A stretch of 64,000 nt of DNA from Irpex lacteus (lineage: Eukaryota > Basidiomycota > Agaricomycetes > Polyporales > Irpicaceae): assembly GCA_001986395.2 (NCBI GenBank), contig MQVO02000010.1, forward strand, positions 372,001 through 436,000, given 5' to 3'. The position numbers were made by a program, and so were the translations under genes. Every line of letters starts with the position of its first letter. Within the stretch, counting starts at the first letter, position 1. Positions 1 to 11,284 of this stretch are shown here, piece after piece. The notes under the pieces are model-generated. The model had not been told where the DNA came from. It saw only the letters and a list, made by a program, of their open reading frames with translations, and ran no database searches.

Positions 1-342
1 ACATATATATGGCAACCCTGTTCAAGTCGGTCCATATCGGCAATCTTGTATTATCGTTTGTACTAGCACTACTACTTGGTCCCGCTTCGGTCCCGCCTTC
101 ACTGGCAGTAGAGCTACACTGCACGCTTTCTTTCAAGTTCCAACGTCTGCTTCATTTCCTCATGCAGGATGTCTCCCCCCTGATCACCTAGGCTTATCTC
201 GCTGCTCCCTTTGTCACGATCATCTTGTATATGTATCATTCTCAACTCAAAGCGTACAACATACCACTATCCACTCTGTGGCCAGAAGTCTCTGCCAAAG
301 ATGTGACAGGGCTCGCCAAGAGAGGGAACATGTCTGCATTGA

Positions 343-1066
343 GGTCAGCCCGCGATCCAGTCAGCCACGGCTGACCACAGTCGACATTGTAATACCCGCC
401 TCGCCTGTCCGAATATAAATTCACTCGTCTCCCCCCTCCTGTCCCTTATCGGTTTTGGTTGCTGACCACTTTCTTCCCACAGGTTTACTGACCTACTAAC
501 CGTTCTTAGCTCCACAGACGTGACGTCCAAGCCTAGCCACAAGACCATGGAGGACGTGGAGAGGACATGAAGAGTCTGAAGACGTGGCGTACGTCGCGCG
601 AAGACAGTCTGAGTCTGGCTTCAAGACCATGGGGACGAGAAGCCGTGGCGAACGTAACGCGAAGACAGAAGACCAGAAGACCACAGGCAAGACTTGAACG
701 GTACGTCTGGTGTGTTACTGACCTACTGACCTGTGTTCTTAGCTCCACAGGTGCGCATGCGTCCAAGCCTAGCCGCAAGACCATGGGGACGTGAAGACGC
801 GGCGAACGCCACGCGAAGACGAAGACAGAAGAGTAGATAGCAGTAGATAGTTCTCGAGGGATGGGCGCGGACCTCTTCGTGGTCTTCGAGATGAGTACCT
901 GTTTCGACGGGGAAACCAACACGCGCCCAGTATGCCTGTACTTGTAGTTATGCGAATCTCTGTTGGGAATAAACCACTTTCATTGAGATCGTGTTCCTGT
1001 ACGCATACGTCGGATGGAGTTCGTGAATGTCCGAGTCGTAGCTTCAAGCTGAAGAGCGTTATGAAC
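343..1066 (+). repeat. Tandem duplicate unit, copy 1 (putative spliced non-coding transcript)
   Basis: This roughly 0.7 kb unit recurs, diverged, at 1402-2092. Shared landmarks in the same order are a GC-rich block beginning GGTCAGCCCGCGAT, a TATAAATT box (414-421), CTGACCACTTTCTTCCCACAG (461-481), a pyrimidine/branch-point/acceptor module ending CTTAGCTCCACAG (about 487-518 and again 716-749), and an almost identical 69 bp block at 833-901. The segment near 700-741 looks like a mini-intron: GTACGT donor, CTGAC branch point, TTCTTAG acceptor. AATAAA lies at 968-973. ATG-initiated frames are short and not preserved in copy 2, where a 2-nt difference shifts the longest one, so I infer a non-coding transcript. 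The boundaries are estimates. Bases 1-342 to the left and the spacer 1067-1401 show nothing I can name. Confidence 0.6.
414..421 (+). promoter_or_regulatory. TATA-like box of duplicate copy 1
   Basis: TATAAATT lies 60-70 bp downstream of the conserved start of the unit. It is followed by a CT-rich stretch like those found at fungal transcription starts. The same octamer sits at the matching place in copy 2. Confidence 0.45.
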
Positions 1067-1401
1067 GCGCTGCTTGTTAACTGCTAAGCATGATCGTTCC
1101 GTGGTAACTAACGTACACCAGGTCAACGGCCGTACGCCTCTGCACGCAACGGATGTGTAGTTTGTGTTTGTTTAAGCGTTCATCTATTCGTGTTCTTGTC
1201 AGCCACCACGAACTGTAACAGGTTGAGTCGCGTTCGTGCGCGTGTTGGCACATACTTACTAGTAGTAGTATTTTCCATTGGCAATCGACGGTCTCTGCAA
1301 GAATCGATACTCTAAATGTCACCTTGAATGCGTCCTACGCCCTCACATCCCTCGTACCAAACGGTTTTGACAGAAAGGGATGACTGTGCACGCTAAATGC
1401 A

Positions 1402-2092
1402 GGTCAGCCCGCGATTCTGTCGGCCACGGCTGACCACAGTCGACATCGAAATACCCGCCTCAGCTCCCCGAGTATAAATTCCTTCAGCTCCCCTCTCCTG
1501 TTCCTCATCGGTTGTTGATTACTGACCACTTTCTCCCCACAGCGATACTGACCTACTAACCTGTTCTTAGCTTCACAGACACGTCCATGCCTAGCCTCAA
1601 GACTAGGGGACGTGAGACGTGAAGAAGACATGAAGAGTCAAGACGTGGCGTACGTCGCGCGAAGACCAGTCCAAGCCTGGCCTCAAGACCGTGGCGAACG
1701 TTACGCGAAGACAGAAGACCAGAAGACGGCAGGCAAGACTTGAACGGTGCGTCTGGTGTGTTACTGACCACTGACCTGTGTTCTTAGCTCCACAGGTGCG
1801 TCCAAGCCTAGCCACAAGACCATGGGGACGTGAAGACAGAAGACGAAGACAGAAGAGTAGATAGTAGTAGATAGTTCTCGAGGGATGGGCGCGGACCTCT
1901 TCGTGGTCTTCGAGACGAGTACCTGCTTCGGCGGGGAAACCAACACGCGCCCGATATGCTTGTACCAGTAGCTACGTGAATGCCAGTTTGGAATTTACTG
2001 TTTAATTGAGGTCCTAGTCCTGTAAGCACACGTTAAGTTAGGTCGCGAATATCCGAGTCGTAGCTTCAAGTTTAAGAACCAAAGAACATGAA
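1402..2092 (+). repeat. Tandem duplicate unit, copy 2 (putative spliced non-coding transcript)
   Basis: Second copy of the unit at 343-1066, in the same orientation. It keeps the TATAAATT box (1473-1480), the CTGACCACTTTC..CCACAG motif (1522-1542), two acceptor modules (about 1551-1581 and 1762-1795) and the near-identical block at 1857-1925. The mini-intron donor is GTGCGT here against GTACGT in copy 1, and both fit the GTRNGT donor consensus. This suggests splicing has been kept while exon sequence drifted with frame-shifting indels. The unit ends shortly before the SIN3 promoter, so it could also influence SIN3 transcription by read-through. Function unknown. Confidence 0.6.
1473..1480 (+). 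promoter_or_regulatory. TATA-like box of duplicate copy 2
   Basis: TATAAATT at the position equivalent to 414-421 in copy 1, again followed by a CT-rich run. Confidence 0.45.
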
Positions 2093-2110
2093 CGCGGCGT
2101 CGGTTGCGTG

Positions 2111-2136
2111 TGTCACATAATGTCACATTGCGTCAC
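2111..2136 (+). promoter_or_regulatory. Three GTCAC pentamers phased at 10 bp upstream of SIN3
   Basis: GTCAC begins at 2112, 2122 and 2132, exactly one helical turn apart and about 155-180 bp upstream of the chosen SIN3 start. The same pentamer makes up the dyad elements at 37866-37914 and 53129-53181. Binding by a transcription factor is inference. Confidence 0.35.
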
Positions 2137-2290
2137 CATCAAATTAGCCACGTGCGACGATCGAGAGCATCGACCTCGTCGGCTTCAGGCTGAGGGGAAG
2201 TTGCCTCCTGCGATCCCCTCTTGCTTTTCTCTCGCTTTTGTCCAGTCTGCTCTCAGAGTTCCAGCTCTTACCACCGCTGGATTTCACAAC

Positions 2291-5200
2291 ATGGAGCTCC
2301 CAAAGACGGACGAGCTGATGCAGGGCGTTCCGAGCAGCACGAAGCCACAATTTCCTCCCGAGACTGGCGGCAATCCGTTCGGTGGCAATCCAAATCTCGG
2401 ACTACAACACGACCCTAAGATCCCGCAAACAAACATTCTTACCACGCCGTCTTCAACCTTACCTCATAGACCAACACCGCGGACGACCAGCCCATCTCTG
2501 CCACCAAAGCCCTCAGGGACAGCACCACCAATTTCGACTGCAACCACGTCTGCTGCGCCACCTCCAGTGCAGGCTTTGCATCCCAGTGCTAGCCTCAAGC
2601 GAAGCCTGCCTGTGTCTGCGCTGTTGCAGTCTGAGAACGACCAGCACAGTAGCGGAAGCGGAAGCGGTTCTGGTCTTGCCAGCCTCAAAATCGAGGCAGC
2701 GAGCCTTCCATCGACCCACTTGTCCATGTCACTCAGCGGTATGGCAGGCACACCCTCACGACCGCCTTCAAGAGCCCCCGGGACGCGTAGTAGGATACAC
2801 ACCCCTCGGTCGTTAACTCCGGCGGCAGGTATGTCTGCCGATCGACCTTCGTCTAGCGCAGGAGGCTCGAGAGCGGGTGGTGGCGGGGGAGCAAGCGTGA
2901 GCGGAGAGAGGCCACTGAATGTGGCGGACGCGTTGGGATATCTGGATGCGGTGAAGATCCAGTTCCAAGAGCAACCGGATGTGTATAACCACTTCTTGGA
3001 TATCATGAAGGATTTCAAGAGTCAAGTGTGAGTCCTTTTCTCTTTTGTTACCGGAGACGTTCTACGTGGGAGGAACTTTGACCGCAAGGCTTCCGACGGA
3101 GGGCGCTGGAATTATTGTCCATGTAATCTCAATCCACGTGCAGCGTTTTGTCGATGAGTGGCATCTCTGTGTCTTACCCCTTTGTCTCTCTCCATTAGCA
3201 TCGACACTCCTGGCGTGATAGAGCGTGTCTCAACGCTCTTCCAAGGCAACGCCTTCCTCATACAAGGCTTCAACACGTTCCTACCACCGGGATATCGCAT
3301 TGAAGTCTCTTCGGATCCACGAAACGAGAACAGGATCATGGTCGTTACTCCGGCTGGTACAATGACAAGTAACGCTCTAGGTACCAACCTCCGACTCAAC
3401 AGAGACCTATCATCTTCCGCGGTACATACGCCCGTTCCACAATTCCCTCCATTCGGTGGTCAAGCACCCCCTCCCATACTGCCAGTTGGTCTCGGACCAG
3501 GCTCCCGTCCAGCTTCACCAATGGGTCATCACGCTCCTCAATACCTACACCCCTCAGAACGATCTCTACACCCGAACCTCTTCTCTCTCGATGTCCCACA
3601 TCCCTATTCCCCTGCTACACAAGGAGCTCAAGCGGCTGCTACGGTGCTCGGTGGTATGGGTGGCCCTGTTGGTCCTGGCGGTCGAACAACTGAGCAGTCT
3701 GCCAAGGAGTTCAACCACGCTATTCAATTCCTGAATAAGATCAAGAATAGGTATCCCGAGGGTGCGGTTTACAGAGAGTTTTTGGAGATCTTGCAGACGT
3801 ATCAGAAGGAGCAGAAACAGTTGCATGATGTGCGTATCTTCTCTAATGACATACGTATTTAAAGCTGACGAGGCGGTTGGCTTTGTAGTCTCAAGTATTT
3901 GCTCAGGTCTCTAGACTGTTCAAGGACGCACCGGAGTTGATGGAAGAGTTCAAGGACTTCTTGCCAGAGATGCTAGGTCCTTCCGCTCAACGAGAAGGGC
4001 TGGTAGGTATCATGCCACATCCGTCTCAGTCGGCGGGCTGGGATCACCCTGAACCAGCACCAGTAGAGAAGGCGAAGCCAAGTCGTAGGAGAAAGCGAGC
4101 GGCGGACAAGGAGCCTGTTTCGTCTCAGTCTCAAGCGGCAACAAAGGCTGCAAACAGTCGAGTACGTGCTGCAATATTTGTCTTGTAATCGACGTCTTAT
4201 TAGATTGAACAGGCCGCGAAGAAAGCTAAGCTTAGCCATAACAAGCCCGATGCAGCCCCCTCGCCGCAGTTCTCCCCGTACCAAATCCCTCCGTCGCCCG
4301 AACCCGCACATCATCGACATCTACACCAACAACAGCATCCTTCTCACGTGCATGGCGTCCACATGCACGCACAAGAGGTCATGCCCCCGCTGAATAACGG
4401 ACAGATATACGCCAATGGTGTCGGCATTAGCTCACACGACGAGCTCATGTTCTTCGATCGAACCAAGAAGGCGTTGGAGGCCACCGGCACCTACGAAGAT
4501 TTCCTGAAGCTGCTGAATCTGTTCGCTAAAGACGTTATTGACACTAAGACTTTGGTCAAGCGTGCAGAGGCTTTCCTCACGGAAGGTGACCTGTTGCTTC
4601 AGTTCAAAGAGCTCTTGGACTGGGACGATAAGAGGGGGAATATCGAGTATGGGCCACCGGGGAGTATTAGGACGAGTGCGCCGGATCCGAATGCGGCGTC
4701 TTGTCCGGATGACGATGAAGGTCCAAGTTATCGAAAACTGCCTCTTCATGTGAGTGACCATTTTGCTTGGTGTCATCACCGGAGAGCTTTATTTTTATCT
4801 GCGCGCTGACTGGATTCTTTTAATTTTCTTCACTTATCGCAGGAAACCCGATTGGCATGTTCGGGGCGAGACCAACTCGCGTGGTCGGTATTGAACGACA
4901 CCTGGGTCTCACATCCGACCTGGGCGTCCGAAGACGCTGGCTTTTTGACGCACAAGAAGAATACCTTCGAGGAGGCGTTGCACAAGTGCGAGGAGGAGCG
5001 ACACGAGTATCAAGTGCACATCGACGCTATCACGCGTACGATTGCGACGCTCGATCCACTGGAGAGTCGTATCGAGGATATGACCGCGGAGGAACGAGTC
5101 CAGTTCAAGCTGGGGCCGGACCTCGGTGGGCAGTCGCCTGCGATATATCAGAAGATCATCAAGAAGGTGTATGGACGAGAGGCCGCGCAGGAGGTGTATC

Positions 5201-7539
5201 GGGCGTTGCAGGAGTATCCGAGTGTGGCTGTGCCCGTTGTGCTCGCGCGGCTGAAGCAGAAGAACGAGGAGTGGCGACGGCTGCAGCGCGAGTGGAACAG
5301 GACGTGGCGGGAGATCGAGGCGAAGAATTTTTACAAGGCGTTGGACATGCAGGTCCTTACCAAGAATGTCGATAGGAGGAACATTACGGTGAAGGCCCTC
5401 GTGCAGGATATCGAGGCTGTCAAGGCCGCACAAGTCGCTGAGTTGCAGAAGCCTGGCGCGAAGCCGTTCACGTCGTTGGGATATCAAATCGAGCTGCAGT
5501 TCAACGACATGGACGTTCTTCAGGACACGCTCAAACTGGTCTATTCCTTCCTCGACCACTCGTCTTCTCATTACAGTCTCTCCGAGAGACGCGGCATTGA
5601 GCAGTTCTTACGATCACTGATCCCTACATTATACTCCTTCTCTCCCCACGAGTTCGGCGAGGTGAACTCTACGCTACGGCCCGCCATCGATGATGACGAC
5701 GAAGAGCTGGACGAGACGGACGATCGTCCAGAAGAGGGAATCAAGCCCGTGCGAAGTGGCCGGCGCTCGGTGGCAGGGAGCACCCAGTCGACTGGTGTAC
5801 CAGCAGGTGACCTGCGCAAGAGACTCTTGAAGACCGTGCAGGAAGGCCCAACGACGAGCCGTACAGCCGCGAAGCAGAAGTCGAATTCGAATTCGGCTGG
5901 AACTGCTTCTCCTGTCGAGAAACAGAGCCCTGCGACGAACGCGAACAAGGCCACTGCCAATGACGAGCCGGATGAGGACGCTGGGCGTGCTAAGGACCGC
6001 TCTAAGTCCGAGGAGTCGTGGATTGGTGGGATCCCGCTGGGGCCACTAGGGCAGGGAAGCACGTCGGGCGGGGCTGGTGAGACACCTGTGACGAAAAGAC
6101 CTTTCTTTGCGGGTACGACTTTCTATGCTTTGTTGCGGCTAATTCAGGTGAGTGACACGTAATAGTGCTGGTTCGTGTGCACGATGCGTTCTGCCAAATC
6201 AATGGTGGTGCGGTGCGAAACGCGAGAGAATTTTTGTGCTGATTCCCCGTGTCGGTTTTTGTTTCTTTTTCTGGGCCGCTTTTTAGATGCTTTATTCGCG
6301 CGTGCTGCTATACAAACAGATTGGAGCGGAGTCAGCGAAGGAGAAGCATGCGTCGCTTCTTGCTAACCCTGTGGCCGTTGAGTTGGGGCTGGACGAGCCC
6401 AACGGCCCAGCGGTGGTACTCGCGCAGGCTATTGAGGCGGTCGGGGACAGTGCCGGCGGGCGCGAGCCCAACGTTCTGTATCTCTATTTTCTGGACGCCT
6501 GCGAGAAGATGTTTGCCAATGACATGGACCAGGCAACGTTTGAGGAACACCTCCGGTGGTTTTTCCGCACCAAGGTTCGTCACTAAAATTAGCTCTGTAT
6601 GTTATCTCGTGGCTGAATTTGGCTATTCATCAGATTCACTATATGTATAACCTCGACAAGATGATCATTGCGATTATAAAGCAGGTGAGTACAGCCTTTG
6701 TACGGCTGCAGTGGTTCTCATATGGATGCGGTGCGTCTCTAGGTGCAGCAAATACAAGGTGACAATCGATGCCAGGAATTGTGGCACTTGCTGCAGGAAA
6801 CTCGGAAGCAAGATAATGTCACGTTAGATGAAATTATCAGTTATCGGCGAGAGGCGGAACGACATGTTGGAGCGGATGATCATCTGTATAAGATTGATTG
6901 TGTGAGTTTATTTGTTCTGACCCGTTTGGACGCCTCGCTAATTATTCTTGCGACCAGGATCGGGACTCGAAGGCATTTCGAATACAGCTCGTTGACGCTG
7001 ATGATCCCAGTGCTGACGAAGAGAACACGCCTGAGGGCCGATGGCGAGAATACTGCGCAACATATGTGTCCCACCATCCCACTGAATGGCTTCCGTCACG
7101 ACTGGCGGAGAAGCAGAGGAGGCCCTACCTTAAGAGGTGCGTGTTGTCCGGCAGTGTGTATAGGGTTAATTGGCAGATGAAACGGTGAATGGTGGAAGAG
7201 GCTCGAGCCATGGGTTGTCTGCTTAATTTTGACAAGTCAGACCCTGACTACACGTTTCCCTCGCTCTTGTGGGAAGGGCTGCGCGGCGTTGTGGGTGCCC
7301 ATTACATCGTGCTAACACACTTTATTTTTAGGACACTGATCGATGAAAGCCCGAACAGCACGAGTGTCACGGAGGGCAGGCTGTCCGTGGCGGTGTCCTT
7401 GGGCACATACAAGCTCTTCTACGCTGCCGACAGCGAGGACGTCTTCATCCGTCGCACGAGCAGCGAGCGAGAGAGCGTGCTACGGGCACGGGCGCTCGCC
7501 CGGGAGGAGGAGCGGCGGCGGACGAAATGGCTGAAATAG
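2291..7539 (+). CDS. SIN3: Transcriptional corepressor SIN3 (paired amphipathic helix protein)
   Basis: Scaffold of the Rpd3/HDAC histone deacetylase complex in the nucleus. Ten exons join in frame to 1,455 aa: 2291-3027, 3199-3829, 3889-4161, 4213-4749 (or from 4204), 4843-6147, 6287-6574, 6634-6684, 6743-6901, 6958-7136, 7332-7539. PAH1 spans about residues 207-282 and is split by intron 1, PAH2 about 409-490, PAH3 about 624-690. The HDAC-interaction domain follows from about 719 ([22 protein letters not shown]..), and the C-terminal Sin3 domain lies in exons 5-10. The length is typical (yeast Sin3 is about 1,500 aa). I chose ATG 2291 (MELPKTDEL) over the in-frame ATG at 2108, because the extra 61 residues look like untranslated leader and cover the GTCAC array. 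The last intron (7137-7331, 195 nt) is unusually long. A low-complexity Ser/Pro/Gly linker precedes PAH1. Confidence 0.95.
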
Positions 7540-7699
7540 GACGACTATATTAGGGTTATGTAATTAGGTTTTGCGGGCTGTGATTGGCTGGCCCGCGCTT
7601 GTAACAGTAATTTGGACTCCGCCGGCTATTTTTGGTTGACATCTATTCATAGCAGTGGGCGTCTGCTGAAAATGCCATGGAGGAATCCCTTTTAGTGCA

Positions 7700-10081
7700 A
7701 TGCCCAACAGACGCCGAAGAGACAGTATCCCCTCTGTCTGTGACGGGCCAGTGCGTAGCTCGTCCCCCTCGTCGCTGTCCTTGCCGTTCTGCTCGTCCTC
7801 GTCCTCGTCGTCGTGCCCGACGTGCTCGCTGTTTCCCGCCCCGCACCTAGTGTCAACATCGGCTCGATTGCCAGGCTGGCTCCCTGCACCAAGAATTGCT
7901 TGGCATAGGCCCGCGGCATTCCGTTGTCGTCTCTGCGGTGATATGGCCAAGCCAACTCCTTCGACCCCTGCCACGAGCTTGCCCTCGCACAACCATCCGC
8001 CAAGATTAAATCTTGCATATTCCTCGTCCTCATTGTCGCCGCGGCACGCTAACATTCAAGCCACTCGGCCCTCGTCGACGGTGCTGGCCGTGTTGGCAGC
8101 CGTCGCAGCCTCATCATCAACAGTCGACGGCCGCCCCCTTAACACTGACTCCGAACCCCTCGACTTTCTCTGCCCTATCCTTGCCTCCGATAACAGCGAT
8201 TGCGCCTCCTCCTCGAAGACCAGATCAAACGTCGCCGACGTCGACCCGAAACTATACCATCTATCACCTACCCCGACTCGCAACAAACGACGGCCCAGCG
8301 GACTTCCAGATAAGTACGCGCCGGGGCAGGACGGGCGTTGGAGAAGGGAGACATCGTGGTCGCTGTACGGTTCTACTCATTGCGAGGTGTGTAGGCCGTC
8401 TTCATTGCTCCTGTCATTAACTCATTGTTATATGGTGGCCCAGTGTGAGGACCTTACTGCACCACCAACCGCCGCACCAGAGGTTGACGACCAGGTAGAT
8501 CCCTCACAAATAACCAATTCAGAACAAACCACTTCGCAACCAACTACATCTACCGACATGACTGCCAATCTCCCTCCAGGCTGGGAGGGTGGCGGCAGTG
8601 GCAGAGACGTGCCAATATATATCGTGGTGCTTTCAATTCTCCTTGCTATACTTATTTTCGGAACTATCTTTGGATGCGTAGGATGGAGGAGGAAACGGAG
8701 AGCATTTGCACGAATGGACCAGGAGAAGCGGATGCGGAAGGAGAAGGAAGGATACGACTCTGATACCGAACCGGAGGAGGTGAAGCAGGCTCGGACGCAG
8801 CAGAAAATGTGGGCGAAGGCTTCAGCTAAATGGAGGAGCGGTATTCGCATGTCTGCACGTCGAAGGAGGCGGCGGCTTACTCAGGTGGTCCAAGACCCAG
8901 AACCGAGGATGTCAACAGATACCCTCGTGAGCAGAAGCTCGGAGGCGCCATCTACGATTCCACCCCATACCGTGGGTAGCGATGCTCATGCGCAGGTTGA
9001 CAGTGCTCCCAGGCCCAGTACCTCACACGACGGAGATTCACCGCATAATCCTCCTCCAACCATCCCGGTGAGAGCATCAATTGATGCATCCAGGCCCACA
9101 CATCCTCCTCAATACCCCGAAGATTCGATACCTTCTACTTCGTACAGGCAGCACCCTGCTGTTGATCGACCGTCACTGCTTGATGCCCGCGGGCCTTCTG
9201 TCGAAGAAGGTTCGCTGGAGGCGCACAATGCACCCCCAACTGGCGACGGCGACATCCCTTATACTGCGCCCGCGAGTGGACATGTAGCCACCGATGACAA
9301 AACGGTGCTCGCACGACTTGCAGAATTTGCCAGTGCGCCTCCAGTTGACGACGGTGTATCACACGGTATTTCCCACGTCGACTCACATGGTGTGGCGGGA
9401 CCCTCTGTTCCTGGGATTGAGGAGCTGGAACAAGGCGTGCTCGAGTTACTCAACGATGAGGAAGCCCAACCGTCGTATTCGGAAAGTCGAGCTCATTGGG
9501 ATCGGTCCATCCTGTCCAATTCAGTCTTCTCATCTTCCGGATTATCTTCCCTCCCTGCCCCTGCACCGATATATTCGCGAACCCCCTCACCTCATCCCGA
9601 TTCTCGACTTCCTCATCCTCCCGCTTTCCCCCCTCCACCCACAAAGGCCCAGCTCTTCTACGAATACCCTTCTTCCTTTGAAGCAGACGTGGAAGGCACG
9701 GAGCCCGAACCTAATCCTTCCGCACCGCCGTTTGAATACGTGTCTGGACCAAGCGCACCTCCCGAGGATGCGTTCGAGCCTCCGGACATGAGCGCTGTGG
9801 CCTGTGCGCCTCCTCTTATCGATGAGGAGGAGGAAACGCAGCTCGGTCTCAGCGTGTCACCGACTTCCTCGAATCCACACCCTTGGCCAGCGATGACAGC
9901 ACCATCATTCGAAGACGACAGGCGACATCAAGATCAAACTGCAGAACCCCGTCCACACCCCCAGAACCAGCCTTTGAATGGCAGGAGACCTTCGACGTCT
10001 TCAGGGGCGGATGGAACAGCTCGAGCTTCGGCGTTGCTTGCTCGTGACAGAGCGTCGTCACCTCCTGGGTATCTGCCATAG
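7700..10081 (+). CDS. Single-pass membrane protein with Ser/Pro-rich cytoplasmic tail
   Basis: I do not recognise the family. The frame is open for 793 codons. In-frame ATGs lie at 7700 and 7943; the first 81 codons are biased Ser/Arg/Cys sequence over a TCGTCC-rich tract, so 7943 may be the true start. A weakly hydrophobic Ala/Val/Leu segment (about 8078-8110) could be a signal sequence. A Thr/Ser-rich presumed extracellular stretch leads to one strong transmembrane helix (IYIVVLSILLAILIFG.., about 8617-8690). This is followed at once by a basic WRRKRR stop-transfer signal and a long Pro/Ser/acidic tail. The layout (glycosylatable ectodomain, one helix, disordered tail) resembles fungal wall-stress sensors and other fungal single-pass proteins, but no diagnostic motif is visible. 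A 57-nt stop-free candidate intron (GTGTGT..CCCAG) lies at 8387-8443. Confidence 0.65.
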   Translation: MPNRRRRDSIPSVCDGPVRSSSPSSLSLPFCSSSSSSSCPTCSLFPAPHLVSTSARLPGWLPAPRIAWHRPAAFRCRLCGDMAKPTPSTPATSLPSHNHPPRLNLAYSSSSLSPRHANIQATRPSSTVLAVLAAVAASSSTVDGRPLNTDSEPLDFLCPILASDNSDCASSSKTRSNVADVDPKLYHLSPTPTRNKRRPSGLPDKYAPGQDGRWRRETSWSLYGSTHCEVCRPSSLLLSLTHCYMVAQCEDLTAPPTAAPEVDDQVDPSQITNSEQTTSQPTTSTDMTANLPPGWEGGGSGRDVPIYIVVLSILLAILIFGTIFGCVGWRRKRRAFARMDQEKRMRKEKEGYDSDTEPEEVKQARTQQKMWAKASAKWRSGIRMSARRRRRRLTQVVQDPEPRMSTDTLVSRSSEAPSTIPPHTVGSDAHAQVDSAPRPSTSHDGDSPHNPPPTIPVRASIDASRPTHPPQYPEDSIPSTSYRQHPAVDRPSLLDARGPSVEEGSLEAHNAPPTGDGDIPYTAPASGHVATDDKTVLARLAEFASAPPVDDGVSHGISHVDSHGVAGPSVPGIEELEQGVLELLNDEEAQPSYSESRAHWDRSILSNSVFSSSGLSSLPAPAPIYSRTPSPHPDSRLPHPPAFPPPPTKAQLFYEYPSSFEADVEGTEPEPNPSAPPFEYVSGPSAPPEDAFEPPDMSAVACAPPLIDEEEETQLGLSVSPTSSNPHPWPAMTAPSFEDDRRHQDQTAEPRPHPQNQPLNGRRPSTSSGADGTARASALLARDRASSPPGYLP

Positions 10082-11284
10082 TCATTGGACCATTTCCTCA
10101 TCCTCGGTTTCGTCACATGCTTCGTCGCAGCCCCTATTCACCGTCCTCCCACTCCATATCATTTCGTGCACCACGCTCACCACACAGTCATCCAGCTTTA
10201 GTTATTCTACTCTATACGCGGTCTATTTTTGTGCAGTCATCTCCGCTTTCTTGTAGCTGCATGTTGGTCATTCGCGAGGTCCTTCTCGGGAACTCACTCA
10301 TCTTGCGAACTTTTTCGGATTTATCACTTTGCAAAGCAGACGCGAGTTTTCTTTTTGTCCCTCCGTCAGATCCCTCTCGATTCACCTCCATCGTCTGTTT
10401 CGCCTTTCTGTAGCTATCATAGTCAACTCCTGTATCATTCGCACGCACCTCTCTTTGTGCGTCGGCCCCGCCTCACGACGGGTGCCCTCAAAACCAAACA
10501 TCATATTCTACACCATATCATGTTGTGAAGGTTTCCTGGCACTGATAAAGGGGCTAGAAAGAGACGAGACTATGTCGCGGGATGACATGGGGCGTCTACG
10601 CTTGAACTTGACCATAATCGGTGAGGTGAGGTACACGCAGATCATTTCAGTACCCACACTTCGACATCGTGGTATACGTTGCTGACTGCTATTATAGAGT
10701 TAACAGGATCCGTACGTATGTTGCGTGGCCTCCTCGCAAGTGTACATGACGGGAGGCCAAACGATCTGTCCAGATTAGCTTCACCGGTGTTAATATTAAA
10801 CACGAAGGTTTGAGGAAGAGAGCGTTAGCTTGGGGGTGTGTACCTCATGCATCATAGTTCACGGAGGTGAGTTTAACTTTGTCTGGCTACCTGCACTCGC
10901 GGGATCGCGCAATACATGGGTCTAGTGACCGTTCAGCTCTTTCTGTGGTACGGAAAAGCAAGGGAGGCTTAAGGTGAGTGTATACTACGATCGAAATCGC
11001 ACTCTAGGCTTTCATAGTTTCACAATAGGTTTGCTTGAATGAATAGGGTATGCGTGTATCCCGATGCCCTCCGGTATATGCAGGCCTGGGTACACGTAAT
11101 AAGTACCCGGAAAGCATCTGTCAGAGACAGGCGGGTTCTCGTCCAGATCGGTGTACCTTTTCCAGATATCTTCATCTCGACACCGGGGCTCACGCTCCGA
11201 ATATTTACTTCATGGAAAGCGAGTTTGTCTGCAGGTCAGAAATTTGCATGTCTATGGATGCGATCATCTACTAAAGTCTTTAGA
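10082..11284. other. Intergenic region, no gene seen
   Basis: About 1.2 kb between the 3' ends of two convergent genes. It holds the 3' UTR of the membrane protein and T-rich sequence. The short open frames show no domain or splice support. Confidence 0.5.

Noticed and set aside
533..922. 129-codon minus-strand frame inside duplicate copy 1
   Set aside because: It starts with GTG, not ATG, and the matching frame in copy 2 is broken. The similarity reflects the DNA duplication.
2108..2290. Earlier in-frame ATG for SIN3
   Set aside because: The added 61 residues are compositionally unlike the protein and overlap a regulatory-looking array; the ATG at 2291 gives a plausible N-terminus.
7564..8055. 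163-codon acidic open frame on the minus strand
   Set aside because: It is antisense to the Ser-rich N-terminal region of the 7700-10081 gene. The Asp/Glu runs are the complement of TCGTCC repeats, and it lacks domain or splice support.
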